Below the pieces are notes generated by a model. That model saw nothing but the letters and a program-made list of their open reading frames with translations, was not told where the DNA came from and ran no database searches. A program made the position numbers and the translations under genes. Below, piece by piece: positions 54,111 to 64,000 of a stretch of DNA of 64,000 nt; position 1 is the stretch's first letter; every line of letters starts with the position of its first letter. Location: contig JAOTON010001929.1 of the NCBI GenBank assembly GCA_034440635.1, forward strand, positions 1,253,001 to 1,317,000, written 5' to 3'. This DNA is from Lepas anatifera. Its lineage: Eukaryota > Arthropoda > Thecostraca > Lepadidae.

Positions 54111-55273
54111 TGTTCCTGAATGAGCCGTAGCCCCGGCCCGATGTGTTTACGTTGAGTGGTGAGCCGGGGTTTGTGCTGCTCTCCTGGATAAACAGGAGGC
54201 GGTACTCCCGGCAGCCGTGTGCTCTGCTGTACTGCCATGTCCCAGCTGTTGTGTCCAACCGGGTCATAGGTGTCACCAGCGCTGAGGGCGGTGCGAATAG
54301 CGATAGATAGCGAAAGGTAGGCCGGCATGCCTACTGCCTGTTGTTAGGCCGAATGTTTTCGCGCCAACCCAATGGTATCTACTGAAGATAAATTGGCTGA
54401 GGAGATGGCATCGTAAATTGCGAGTCGCCACCGGTAATGTCAGAAGCGGCACAAAAAGTTAAGATAATGGCTCTTGAACTGGCGTGTCGTCCTCATGAGA
54501 TGCAGGGAGAGGCTTCGCGTTGTTGCGGTGAAGCTCCCAAAGAGACGAAGAGTGCGCTCCTGACTGGGAGGGTGCTCTGTGAGGTGGGAGGACGGGGGTG
54601 GAGGGGGAGGGGTAGAAATAGTTTCCAGGATTCCGCTTTGTATTATCAGGGTACGCCAGCTTAGGAGTGGTAGGGAGAAGCCTCCTGATGTTCAACGCTA
54701 AGCTGACGGTTCGCTGGGTTTCCTTGGATTTCCGCTGGAATCCGCTGGATTTCCCTTGTAAGTGTGAAATGCAACGGCCAGTCCTTGCATAGTTACTCAT
54801 TTATTCGCATGCAATTTGGCATCGCATCAGATGTTGAATCGCATTGAACACCACATGCCTTGGTAAGCAGACGCTTTCATACGCATCGGAATTAGGAGAG
54901 AGGAGGACTGGACCCCCGCTTTTCCTAAAAAAGATTTCCAGTTCTACCACAATTGGAAAGAAACCAAAGCGTGCTGTAACCAGCCAGTGCAGAAGGCCGC
55001 ATGGGCCCGATTCCCGTGAGCTTTTGCTTCTAGCAGGACACGTTTCTTGTCAGCAGCAAGTTGAAGAGTGACTGGCTTGCTAGTTTTTTTTCCCGCGGCG
55101 ACGCTTATAAATGCTGGCGCCGTTGAAAACGAGTCTCGCGTCGGTATACGGAGCGCAACTATGTTGCCACATAGTTGCCAATATAGTCGGAGACATATAA
55201 TTTTGGGAACGCATTAATCTTTCACCATCATTCGGCAGGACTCCAGAAGCTGTTATCCACAGGAGTAAAAAAC
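54111..55273. other. Unassigned DNA
   Basis: Frames of about 75-113 codons on both strands, none with a motif. Confidence 0.4.
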
Positions 55274-55582
55274 GTGACAATACTAATTTCACTCTGCATC
55301 CTGCTGTATTTCTTTTGCTTGCTTGTCCCGTCCTCTTCCATCAGCTTGCCCTGGTGCCTTATTTCAGAGTCAAACGGATCAGCCGTCCAGTCCGTTGGAG
55401 ATTGTTACACCGGATACTTGAGCTGCTTCAGTGCGCACTATTATCGTACCAACTGCCAGAACGGACTAACCGACCAATGTACCTGGGTGTCTGGTACGTT
55501 TTTTCACTCGACCTCGCCCTTTTTTAGCTTCAGCGCGCACTATGCGTTCGTATGCGTAGTAAACAAAATAATTATACGATAG
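55274..55582 (+). CDS. Possible small secreted cysteine-containing protein
   Basis: The frame starts MTILISLCILLYFFCLLVPS, a strong signal-peptide-like hydrophobic stretch, then has cysteines in PWCL, GDCY, LSCF, TNCQ and DQCTW over about 50 residues. TCTG|GTACGT at about 55493 is a possible splice donor right after DQCTWVS, so the last 30 codons may be intronic and the ripe protein may continue in an unseen exon. No family is recognised. The alternative is a chance frame; the signal peptide and cysteine spacing are the only support. Confidence 0.3.
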   Translation: MTILISLCILLYFFCLLVPSSSISLPWCLISESNGSAVQSVGDCYTGYLSCFSAHYYRTNCQNGLTDQCTWVSGTFFHSTSPFFSFSAHYAFVCVVNKIIIR

Positions 55583-56232
55583 CATTCGTTGACAGATTTA
55601 TTATATGAAAATATTTTTATTGAATGTAAATTATTTGAATTTAACAAGATAGATGACAAACAGGAAAGGTGCTTTATGAGCTTACATAAACACTTCATTA
55701 AAGAAGAATGATTATGTATTTGCTTTTGCGAAGGTCCGATCTGCGTCGCCACATGTCTGTGTCACACCACATTTCGTCTTGCTCGTGTACAACGACAGGT
55801 AGTACGTACCGCTGAAGCCTGCTCCCTGAATGGACTACTACTCACGTATCAGGGGTAACAGATACTGTTCCCTACTTCTGACTGCATCAGTATCGTGTAG
55901 CTGGATGCTCAGTGAGCTTAAGTGCTGTGGGAAAGCAATCCGCCGTCGCTTCGTGCGAAGCGCCAGCAAATCACTCCCTGCATTCGAGTGCCCACCGCCG
56001 GTCGGTGCCGACAAACACTGACAGCGTAATTGTACCTGTGAGTTTGCTAAGTTTGATATGTTGGCACTCATAAATTTCCGATTTTCTGAACCACCGGAAA
56101 GTCTTTTGCTTAACCATTCGGATGGGTAACATCTGCCCTAAGGGCAGCGGCCAGGGGCCCTGTCTTACACTGCTGCTTGTGCGTATGTGCCCTGAGGCGT
56201 TAGGACACACTACTGCTGAGGTCACGTGGTGT
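55583..56232. other. Unassigned DNA
   Basis: No supported gene; if the preceding frame is a first exon this may be intron. Confidence 0.4.
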
Positions 56233-56345
56233 CGTCAACTCTCACCCTGTTGGCAGGGAATTAGGGGGACCGGAGAGGCTTACGCAGAATACCCGCCAGG
56301 GATTTGAGCCCGGGCCCGCGGGTTAGAAGATGAGCACGCCTCCCC
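56233..56345 (-). repeat. SINE-II copy (minus)
   Basis: On the minus strand GCCCGGGCTCAAATCCCTGG (B-box region) precedes CGGGTATTCTGCGTAAGCC and CAGGGTGAGAGTTGACGAC. It is truncated before the tail. Confidence 0.65.
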
Positions 56346-56505
56346 ATCGGGGTTTGTTCAGAAGCTCACAGTGGTGCTGAGTAGCTGCCGTCTTGGGTCC
56401 TCTTGAAGAGTAGCACCAGTAATAGTCGCTTCCTCGTCCAACTTGGACTGTAGCCCAACTTAAACGGCTAAAAAACGTAATAATGCATATGCTTTCATTG
56501 CCCCA
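56346..56505. other. Spacer
   Basis: Unassigned short spacer before the 18-bp array. Confidence 0.4.
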
Positions 56506-56866
56506 GTGCCCCTCAGAAGTGTGACACCCTTCAGAAGTGCGGCACCCCTCAGAAATGTGGCACCATTTGGAAGTGTGACACTCCTTGGAAGTGTGACACC
56601 CCTCAGAAATGTGGCAACCCTTAGAAGTGTGACACCCCTCAGAAGTGGGGCACCATTTGGAAGTGTGACACCATTTGGAAGTGTGACACCCCTTGGAAGT
56701 GTGACACCCTTTGGAAGTGTGAAACCCCTTGGAAGTGTGACACCCCTCAGAAATGTGACACCCCTTGGAAGTGTGACACCCCTCAGGAATGTGGCAACCC
56801 TTGGAAGTGTGACACCCCTCAGAAGTGTGGCACCATTTGGAAGTGTGAAACCCCTTGGAAGTTACC
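56506..56866. repeat. 18-bp minisatellite, about 19-20 copies
   Basis: The unit is ACCCCTTGGAAGTGTGAC, alternating CCTCAGAAGTGTGG, CATTTGGAAGTGTG and CCTCAGAAATGTGG versions. Frames open on both strands (GSVTPL on plus, GCHTSK on minus) follow from the stop-free unit with length divisible by three. Confidence 0.95.
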
Positions 56867-57333
56867 AAGTTGCACTTTCAGGGAAATCTGACTCGACATT
56901 CCACAGTTAAATTTGGGGGAGGTGTAATGTTTGAAGTCAGTTCGTGCCAGCCAACACTGATTGGGTCAGTATGAAATATGTAATGTATAGGGCAAAGGAC
57001 ACACCGACCCTTTTTCAGTGGAGCAAATGACGGTGGTCCTTGAGAGCTATCCTCGTGTTGGCTACCTCCCCCTCAGGTAGCGAAAAATCTCAGCGAAATT
57101 TCTCAGCAGCAGTCGGTGTCACATGTCTGAATTTTTCGGGCATGTTTCAGTTATTGTACCGACGTCGGATGCTGCACTGTTATTCCCTATACAAAGCCCA
57201 GAAGCGAATTATTAAAGGTATTCTGTGATTGTTTCATTAGCGCAAACTGAAATGGGATAACTAAATGAACTAAATGGACTCTGCCACTCATAAGTAGATA
57301 AATATATGTGGTATCTCGTGTATATATCGGGGA
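56867..57333. other. Unassigned DNA
   Basis: Nothing recognised. Confidence 0.4.
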
Positions 57334-57480
57334 AGTGGCGGATTCAGACCCTCATTTCGGGGGTGAGGTCAACCCTACCGCAGATTTATCTCGAATAATC
57401 TCTTGCTATGTGATTACTATGGGCACTCAAAAATTCCAGGGAGGGGTTGACCCAATCTAGCCCCCTTGTATCCGCCACTG
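57334..57480. mobile_element. 147-bp hAT-like MITE
   Basis: AAGTGGCGGATTCAGACCC and CCTTGTATCCGCCACTG are inverted ends; GGGGTGAGGTCAACCC near the left has a GAGGGGTTGACCC counterpart near the right. No target duplication confirmed. Confidence 0.65.
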
Positions 57481-57587
57481 TACACGGTTGGTAGTTTAGT
57501 ACAGATATACCAAATGGGAGATTTTCGAGGCTTCAAGTCAATTGGTGTTCGCTGGGCCACCGGTTTGGAAACACCGACGTTGGACAT
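57481..57587. other. Spacer
   Basis: Unassigned spacer. Confidence 0.4.
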
Positions 57588-58640
57588 CCCTATTGTCTGT
57601 CGCTGCGTACGAGCTGTTGTCTATTGTCTGTCGGTGCGTACGAGCTGTCGTCTATTGTCTGTCCGTGCTACCTTTGTCTGTTGTCTGTCCGTGCCTACGA
57701 GCTGTGGTCTGTTGTCTATCGGTGCGTACGAGGTGCTGTCTATTGTCTGTCCGTGCGTACTAGCTGTCGTCTTTTGTCTGTGCGTGCGTACGATCTGTGG
57801 TATGTTGCATGTCCCTGCGTACTAGCTGTTGTCTATTGTCTGTACGTGCCTAGGAGCTGTTGTCTATTGTCTGGCCGTGGATACAAGCTGTGGTATGTTG
57901 TCTGTCCGTGCGTGCGAGCTGTGGTATGTTGTCTGTCAGTGCGTACGAGCTGTCGTCTATTGTCTGTACGTGCCTACGAGCTGTTGTCTATTGTCTGGCC
58001 GTGGATAAAAAGCTGTGGTATGTTGTCTGTCCGTGCGTGCGGGCTGTGGTATGTTGCATGTCCGTGCGTACTAACTGTTGTCTATTGTCTGTACGTGCCT
58101 AGGAGCTGTTGTCTATTGTCTGGCCGTGGATACAAGCTGTGGTATGTTGTCTGTCCGTGCGTGCGAGCTGTGGTATGTTGTCTATCAGTGCGTACGAGCT
58201 GTCGTCTATTGTCTGTCCGTGCGTGTGAGCTGTCGTCTATTGTCTGTACGTGCCTACGAGCTGTTGTCTATTGTCTGGCCGTGGATAAAAGCTGTGGTAT
58301 GTTGTCTGTCCGTTGCTTACGAGCTGTTGTAGGTTGTCTGTCCGTGCGTACTAGCTGTTGTCTATTGTCTGTACGTGCCTAGGAGCTGTCGTCTGTTGTC
58401 TGGCCGTGCGTACGAGCTGTGGTCTGTTGTCTATCGGTGCGTACGAGGTGCTGTCTATTGTCTGTCCGTGCGTACTAGCTGTCGTCTATTGTCTGCCCGT
58501 GCGTACGAGCTGTGGTCTGTTGTCTATCGGTGCGTACGAGGTGCTGTCTATTGTCTGTCCGTGCGTACTAGCTGTCGTCTATTGTCTGCCCGTGCGTACG
58601 AGCTGGGTCTGTTGTCTATCGGTGCGTACAAAGAGCTGGG
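57588..58640. repeat. 31-bp minisatellite, about 33 copies
   Basis: The unit is GAGCTGTTGTCTATTGTCTG followed by TCGGTGCGTAC. A higher-order pattern is visible: blocks with CTGTGGTATGTTGTCTGTCC and GTCTGGCCGTGGATA alternate with the basic unit, and a stretch near 57840-58050 returns almost unchanged at 58080-58300. All three plus frames lack stops over long distances, giving a 252-codon frame without coding meaning. Confidence 0.95.
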
Positions 58641-59083
58641 ATCGCGTGCGAGCTGTGCCATCGAATACACCTGTTCGGGGGGCCAGGCGTGAAATGTTCG
58701 GCGCGTGGGCTGCTGCAGCTCCACACAGTGGCGTGGCCGGAAGTTTGTCAGGGCAGAAGCGAATAGGGGAATGAGGGGGGGTAGCACATGAGCTACCTAG
58801 GTAAGCTGGGAGACCCGTACACCCATGCATGGGAAGGGGCCACCAAAGTTAGAGGGCTATGGTCCAGAGCGCGTCTTCCCTGAACACGCCATTGGTTAAG
58901 TGCATGACTTGCATAAGGTCTCTTGTGGGAGATCTAAATTGGGCGTAAAATTTCCCTTGAAAAGGCATCCACGCTAAGAATTTGAATTTAGTGATGTGCA
59001 GCATTGACGGAAGGCGATAACCGGTCACCGGGCCTTTGTATTCTATGCGACACATTTTTGAACCCGCTGGCCTATTTTTGGTG
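58641..59083. other. Unassigned DNA
   Basis: Nothing recognised. Confidence 0.4.
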
Positions 59084-60105
59084 TTAACACGCGCCCCGCT
59101 AGAGGGGGCGAAATTCGCCCCCTCCTGGTTTTCCCCAGATAACGCAAAAACGAAGAGAAGCAGAACAACAAAACTTAGAATACCTTATCCCCAATCAATT
59201 TTTCGCATCTCACCAAACCTTTTAGGTCAGGTCATGTCAGGTCAAGGAGCTATTCAAGGTCAAGTGTCCTGACCTCAAAACCTAAAATTACGAATTTGAA
59301 GCGGCGCCTAAGGAGCATCAGCCAACCGATCAGTTTGAAACTTTCACAATATAATGAAGCTATTAGTTTCTACAAATCTGCTATCTCGGAATTTCGATAT
59401 TGTTGACCTAAGGTGGGGTCAGTTTTTTTGGTCACCCCATTATAAGTATATGGAGAAAAATAGAAAGGGCTCGTTTTCGGTAATTACGGGATAGATAAAG
59501 CTGAAAATGCTCAAACGGTGTATTCTTACCACGATCTTGACCATTAAGCTGAGTTTTTGATCATCTGACCTCTCAAAAGTCATTACAGGTCACAGGAGCA
59601 TGCAGTGATTTTTTTGCCAATAACTTCTCACTGAATGGAGAACAATGCTCCCAGTTTACTTTCATTGTGCTTGTATTGTCACGGGGAGTCGATTGGTATG
59701 CGACATGACCATACCAGGTCACCCTGTGACCTTGACCTTGCTAGATGTCAGGTCATTTTCACAGTTTGACCTAGCAAGGTCATATTATACATCATTCAAT
59801 TTGCCACAATGAGAGGAGTCCAATGATGCATAAATATTTGCTCTATCTCCCCAGAGTAAAAATCTAGAGGGGGAAAAATACACTGCCCTGTTGTAAGCCT
59901 ATGGGACCTTATTTGACCTATGCTGATCTCAATATTGACCTGACATAAAAATACTTCGTATAATTTCTCTTCGTCTCGTCAATAGCTTTCAAACGCCTTC
60001 CGTAATTTTTCTCTAGCTTTCCCGGGAAATAAGATACGGAGGGGGGCGAAATTCGTCCCCCAGCGGGGTGCGTCATGCCAGGAACCCTAGCGGGGTGCGT
60101 GTTAA
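59084..60105 (+). mobile_element. TTAA element family A, copy 2
   Basis: TTAA 59084-59087 is followed by CACGCGCCCCGCTAGAGGG and AATTCGCCCCC. The right end has GGGGGGCGAAATTCGTCCCC, AGCGGGGTGCGTC and again AGCGGGGTGCGTGTTAA. By eye I count about 16 AGGTCA/TGACCT motifs. Its right TTAA (60102-60105) is also the left TTAA of the family B copy that follows. Confidence 0.85.
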
Positions 60106-61099
60106 CCCGCGCCCCACCGGGGTCCGGCGCCACCTTCGCCCACGGGGGCCATCGATGGCCCCCTTAACTCCGAAAATATGGGCGTTAGCGCAAATCTGCG
60201 AAGTGCAATAGAAAGCTCGCGTGAATTCAGTAAGAAATTACTTCGCATGTTTTAGTGCTCAGGTCAATGGTTTGACCTCCAGAGGTAAAATTAGGTCAAG
60301 ATCGGCTATTTTCACTCAAATATGCAATGATTAAGCAAACTGGGCATAACTATTATGTCATTAGAGCTATTGAGGCCTGGTAAAGTACATTTGATAGCAA
60401 ATTGCCAGTACTCTTTCCGCTATGTGGAACGTAAAGACCTCCCGCCAGTGGTTTGACCGCCAGAGGTCACCTCGTGACCTAATATGACCTGAGGTCACGA
60501 AAGGTCAAAAAGTGACCTTGCCGTATATCAAATGAAAGCCAGTGACAAGACAAACACGATGGTGTTTGTTTCACCGCTCTAGCTCAATTAGGTCAAAGTT
60601 ATTGTCAAAATACTGTTTTTGACCTCTGGTGACTTTGGATGACCTTGGAAAAGTCAAAGGGCAAATATGACCTCTGGGATCCGTGAAAGGGTGTCCAAAA
60701 CGTTGTTCTGAGCAGTCTGAGTATTTGCAATCATTTTTGTGGCTTTTATATCATGAAATAGCTTTTCCCATGCTTTTCCAATGGAGAGGTCGCCTCGTGA
60801 CCTGACCTCAGGGCACGAAATCGAAAAATCCCGGATATACACCTTGTAGACCCTGGAGGGGTCATGAAGTTTAGAAGTTTCAAATCGATCGACTTTGAAA
60901 TGTGCTCTTAAGAGCTCTAAAGGTGAAGTGAGGTGACCTTGGTTGACCTGTCTGGTGACCTGACCTTGGGTGACCCGTAAAAATTTCAGGATGATGGGAA
61001 AATGATGCAGTGAGGTAGAGCCTCAACCGCGGTGTGCGCCTGTCGTTTTCTGCTATCCCGAAAACCTTAGGGGCCATCGATGCCCCCGGTGAGGGTTAA
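60102..61099 (+). mobile_element. TTAA element family B, copy 2
   Basis: TTAACCCGCGCCCCACCGG opens the element and GGCCATCGATGCCCCCGG with GTGAGGGTTAA closes it. It parallels 13082-14117 throughout, including TGACCTCAGGGC, AGGTCACCTCGTGACCTAAT and TGACCTTGGTTGACCTG. Several small deletions relative to copy 1 show it is not recent. Confidence 0.85.
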
Positions 61100-61449
61100 G
61101 CCTAAGCCTATTTTGGATGGCACGACAAAGACCGTAACATCACGCTGGTGTTGGACATTTACTCCCAATCCTGTTTCCTAAGAATTGATCCTGATTTTTG
61201 TCTGTGTGACTTTTGCCCTGCTCTCCGAATTCTGAGTACAATTAGGCCGGTGACTTTTTTAGTTTCGGTTCAGTACCGCTGCCGGCACCTCCCTCCACAG
61301 CGTGACCCATTATAGGGGTGGACCGTGTACCTGACAAGCAAAAATGAGCCAGGTCATTGTGAAGCGCTTGGTGCACGCTCTAAAAGACTGTTGGAGGGGG
61401 ACGCGCTTTGACTCCCCTCCATCAGATGTGGGTCTGTGGTGTCCATTCC
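61100..61449. other. Unassigned DNA
   Basis: Nothing recognised. Confidence 0.4.
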
Positions 61450-61612
61450 CCACGCACCAACCGCTGAGTTCATACAGCATCACCAGCTCTCACCCTACTA
61501 GAAGGGTGCATTGATGAAGGTCTAATTCAGTATTCCCGCCCGGGATTTGAACCCGGTTCAGCGGTGTGGAAGTTGAACGCGCTGATACTGCGCCACTGGC
61601 GTTGGCAACACA
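61450..61612 (-). repeat. SINE-II copy with intact Pol III boxes (minus)
   Basis: On the minus strand CCAGTGGCGCAGTATCAGCG (A box) and ACCGGGTTCAAATCCCGGGC (B box) form a clear tRNA-like head, followed by TAGGGTGAGAGCTGGTGATG and GCGGTTGGTGCGTGGGG. It is the best evidence that SINE-II is tRNA-derived. Confidence 0.75.
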
Positions 61613-62375
61613 CCCTCTCTTAAACCGCATGGCGACACCACCACCCACGTGCTGGAGAGAATTCACTAGGGACCAGTGCGGGATCCACATCTATGCCAGC
61701 CATTGAAGGCTCATCCACATTTCGCAGTGCAGTCTTCCAGACTGGAACACGCCAGTACCAATACCCTGCACCACGTGGCCTTTTAAGCTCTCCCGGTCTG
61801 AACCGAGGCTTATGTCAGGTCTAGTCTACCGGAGCGGATTTTATATCAGTCGCAACACTGAGCGACAGACAGTCATCGCCCGGCTCGGGTTGCACCAGAA
61901 GTGATCGCCAGACAGGGCTTATGCTATCAACTTGATCAGCGGTGAAAACGGCCGCTCGCCGAGTTGATATTGAGCACCGCCGGTAGCTCCCAGTGCGCGC
62001 AGATCGGTGCCCCGCGCTTGGACTCGATCACCAGAGCGGGCACGGCTCGGCCAAAAACATCAGCGCTCAATCTTTGCCGCGCCTTGCATAAAGCATAGAG
62101 GTAGAAACTATGCTTACGATGAGGCAAGTACATTAAAAAACAAAAAAGAAACCGTCAGCAGCCAACTAGTGAGGCCGGTCTCGTTTGAACGTATTCACGT
62201 CCCTCATAGCGGATGAGCTCATGCTGGACTCTTATCTCGTGCAGCGCCATCTAAGCATTAGCCTTCAGACACCAGTCTGGTAAAAACCCAAGGGGATCTG
62301 AACAACAGCGGAATTAAGGCCATACCATGGTGACCATTTTTCCTAGCAGCAGAGATCAATGTCAGACAGGTCTCA
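61613..62375. other. Unassigned DNA
   Basis: Nothing recognised. Confidence 0.4.
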
Positions 62376-62383
62376 CTTAGAAC

Positions 62384-62635
62384 CACAGGCGGATCCAGGG
62401 TCTCCCATAGGGTGGGCACATGGTCGGGAGGGGCACTATCCAGACCAGGGAGGGCCTACTGGGCGGACAAATACATCAGGTAGGGGCCAAATCCTGTTGG
62501 AGGGGGGACGCCGATACTCGCAACCTGGGAGGAGTGCCATCGATCTTTCAGGGGGCGCCGTGACAATGTCAGGGGCGCCGAGAGTCGATCGGGGGTACAA
62601 GTGCCCCCTTTTCTCAACCCCTAGATCTGCCTATG
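62384..62635. mobile_element. 252-bp hAT-like MITE, GGCGC subfamily
   Basis: CACAGGCGGATCCAGG and CCTAGATCTGCCTATG are inverted ends, with CTTAGAAC (62376-62383) and CTTAGAGC (62636-62643) as an 8-bp duplication with one mismatch. The body has TTTCAGGGGGCGCCGTGAC and GTCAGGGGCGCCGAG. Confidence 0.8.
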
Positions 62636-62643
62636 CTTAGAGC

Positions 62644-62845
62644 CATATAGAATTAAGCAGCAGCTAAAAACTGTAAACACGTTGCAGAACCTGTTCTCGC
62701 AAATGTATAGATAATGGAACCTAGGGGGCTGGTGATTGTTGCTCTCTCAGTCTAGCTACAATCTAGCGGGATGTGGGTTAACAATGACGCAGTTTTACTG
62801 TGCGATAGTGCTAGATGGGCGTTAAGTCTCAATGTTTTCGTCAGA
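62644..62845. other. Spacer
   Basis: Unassigned spacer before the GA tract. Confidence 0.4.
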
Positions 62846-62847
62846 AA

Positions 62848-63523
<676 letters not shown>

Positions 63524-64000
63524 TTAACATGCACATTGACAGGGGGTCGGGTACCTGCCCCCTCGGTTTTTTTGGAGACAGCATAAAAACGGCAGAGCGT
63601 AGCTTTTTCGTACTTGGTATACCTTTTTGTGGTCATTTGTACAACTTTTGTCAAAATTTGAAGTTTAGGTCATCTCAGGTCAAGTCACCAGTACAGGTGA
63701 AGTGACCTGACCTCAAAAAGTTTAAGATAGCATAAGTCAGAACAGGGTGAACTTATCCGATTGAAACTCGTATCATATAATTGGCCCACCGAATTCTCTA
63801 AAATGTTTTGGAATTTTTTATATCGATGACCTAACGTCAGGTACGAGCCATTGGAAATTCATGGGAAAAATGGTTTTAACTGCATAATTTAGTAATGGAT
63901 GGTAATAGAGCGTTTGTTTGAACTCTATTAGACTTGCCTTGTCTTTGCGGTTCTAATGACATGTATTTGATCTATTTTGACTTTAGCCTGACCTCAGGTC
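63524..64000 (+). mobile_element. TTAA element family C, left part, cut by window end
   Basis: After TTAA 63524-63527 the sequence GGGTACCTGCCCCCTCGG, AAAAACGGCAGAGCG, CAGGTCAAGTCACCAG and TATATCGATGACCTAA follows the same order as 35588-35910. The terminal 20 bases are poorly conserved. The last bases, CCTGACCTCAGGTC, are the family's palindromic half-site cluster. Confidence 0.75.

Noticed and set aside
56506..56866. Array suggesting CRISPR-like regular repeats
   Set aside because: Units are contiguous with no unique spacers, and the genome is eukaryotic; it is a minisatellite.
57624..58382. 252-codon frame rich in CPCVRAY repeats
   Set aside because: The 31-bp unit shifts frame every copy and all three plus frames are open; no start context or conservation supports translation.

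Overview
This window reads as animal, probably invertebrate, genomic DNA dominated by mobile elements and tandem repeats. There are no operons or dense long reading frames. Coding fragments belong to non-LTR retrotransposons, tRNA-derived SINEs with Pol III boxes are frequent, and hAT-like and piggyBac-like non-autonomous DNA transposons occur throughout. A short degenerate CCTAA (TTAGG) tract near 39.0 kb is a weak hint of an arthropod. I could not fix the species, and I found no complete protein-coding gene I would call with confidence.

Layout. 0-2.7 kb: a SINE fragment, then unassigned DNA. 2.7-4.0 kb: two partial TTAA-ended elements, a small hAT-like element and a tRNA-Ala(AGC) gene. 5.3-7.3 kb: a 2-kb inverted-repeat element flanked by TA. 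8.3-9.9 kb: a 455-bp TTAA MITE followed by a 1-kb TTAA element. 13.1-14.1 kb: another 1-kb TTAA element. 15.2-15.8 kb: a frameshifted protein remnant. 18.3 kb: a LINE reverse-transcriptase C-terminus. 19.6-21.0 kb: a second MITE, then a hAT-like element split by a SINE. 21.5-22.6 kb: a 30-bp minisatellite and a hAT-like element holding a SINE. 23.5-24.6 kb: a CpG-rich segment ending at a strong splice-donor motif. 25.8-27.1 kb: a hAT-like element filled by a minisatellite and a nested hAT-like element. 29.1-29.5 kb: a 27-bp minisatellite. 30.4-32.4 kb: three hAT-like elements and a 53-bp minisatellite. 35.6-36.6 kb: a third type of 1-kb TTAA element, followed by a possible first exon of a serine protease, two old tandem duplications, a large hairpin and the third MITE abutting a LINE RNase H remnant (36.8-40.2 kb). 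41-53 kb: SINEs, hAT-like elements, an 18-bp minisatellite, a long hairpin and unassigned DNA. 53.0-54.1 kb: a CpG-rich segment preceded by two CRE palindromes. 55.3 kb: a possible secreted cysteine-containing exon. 56.5-58.6 kb: 18-bp and 31-bp minisatellites. 59.1-61.1 kb: two different TTAA elements joined at one TTAA. 62.8-63.4 kb: about 500 bp of (GA)n. The window ends inside another TTAA element.

The most notable signal is that the 1-kb TTAA-ended families (called A, B and C here) are packed with AGGTCA/TGACCT, the nuclear-receptor half-site: roughly 16-20 per kb against about 0.5 expected by chance. The shorter TTAA MITE (family D) keeps a CCAAT box and a CRE palindrome at identical spacing in all three copies. 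Together these suggest mobile elements that carry and disperse regulatory modules.
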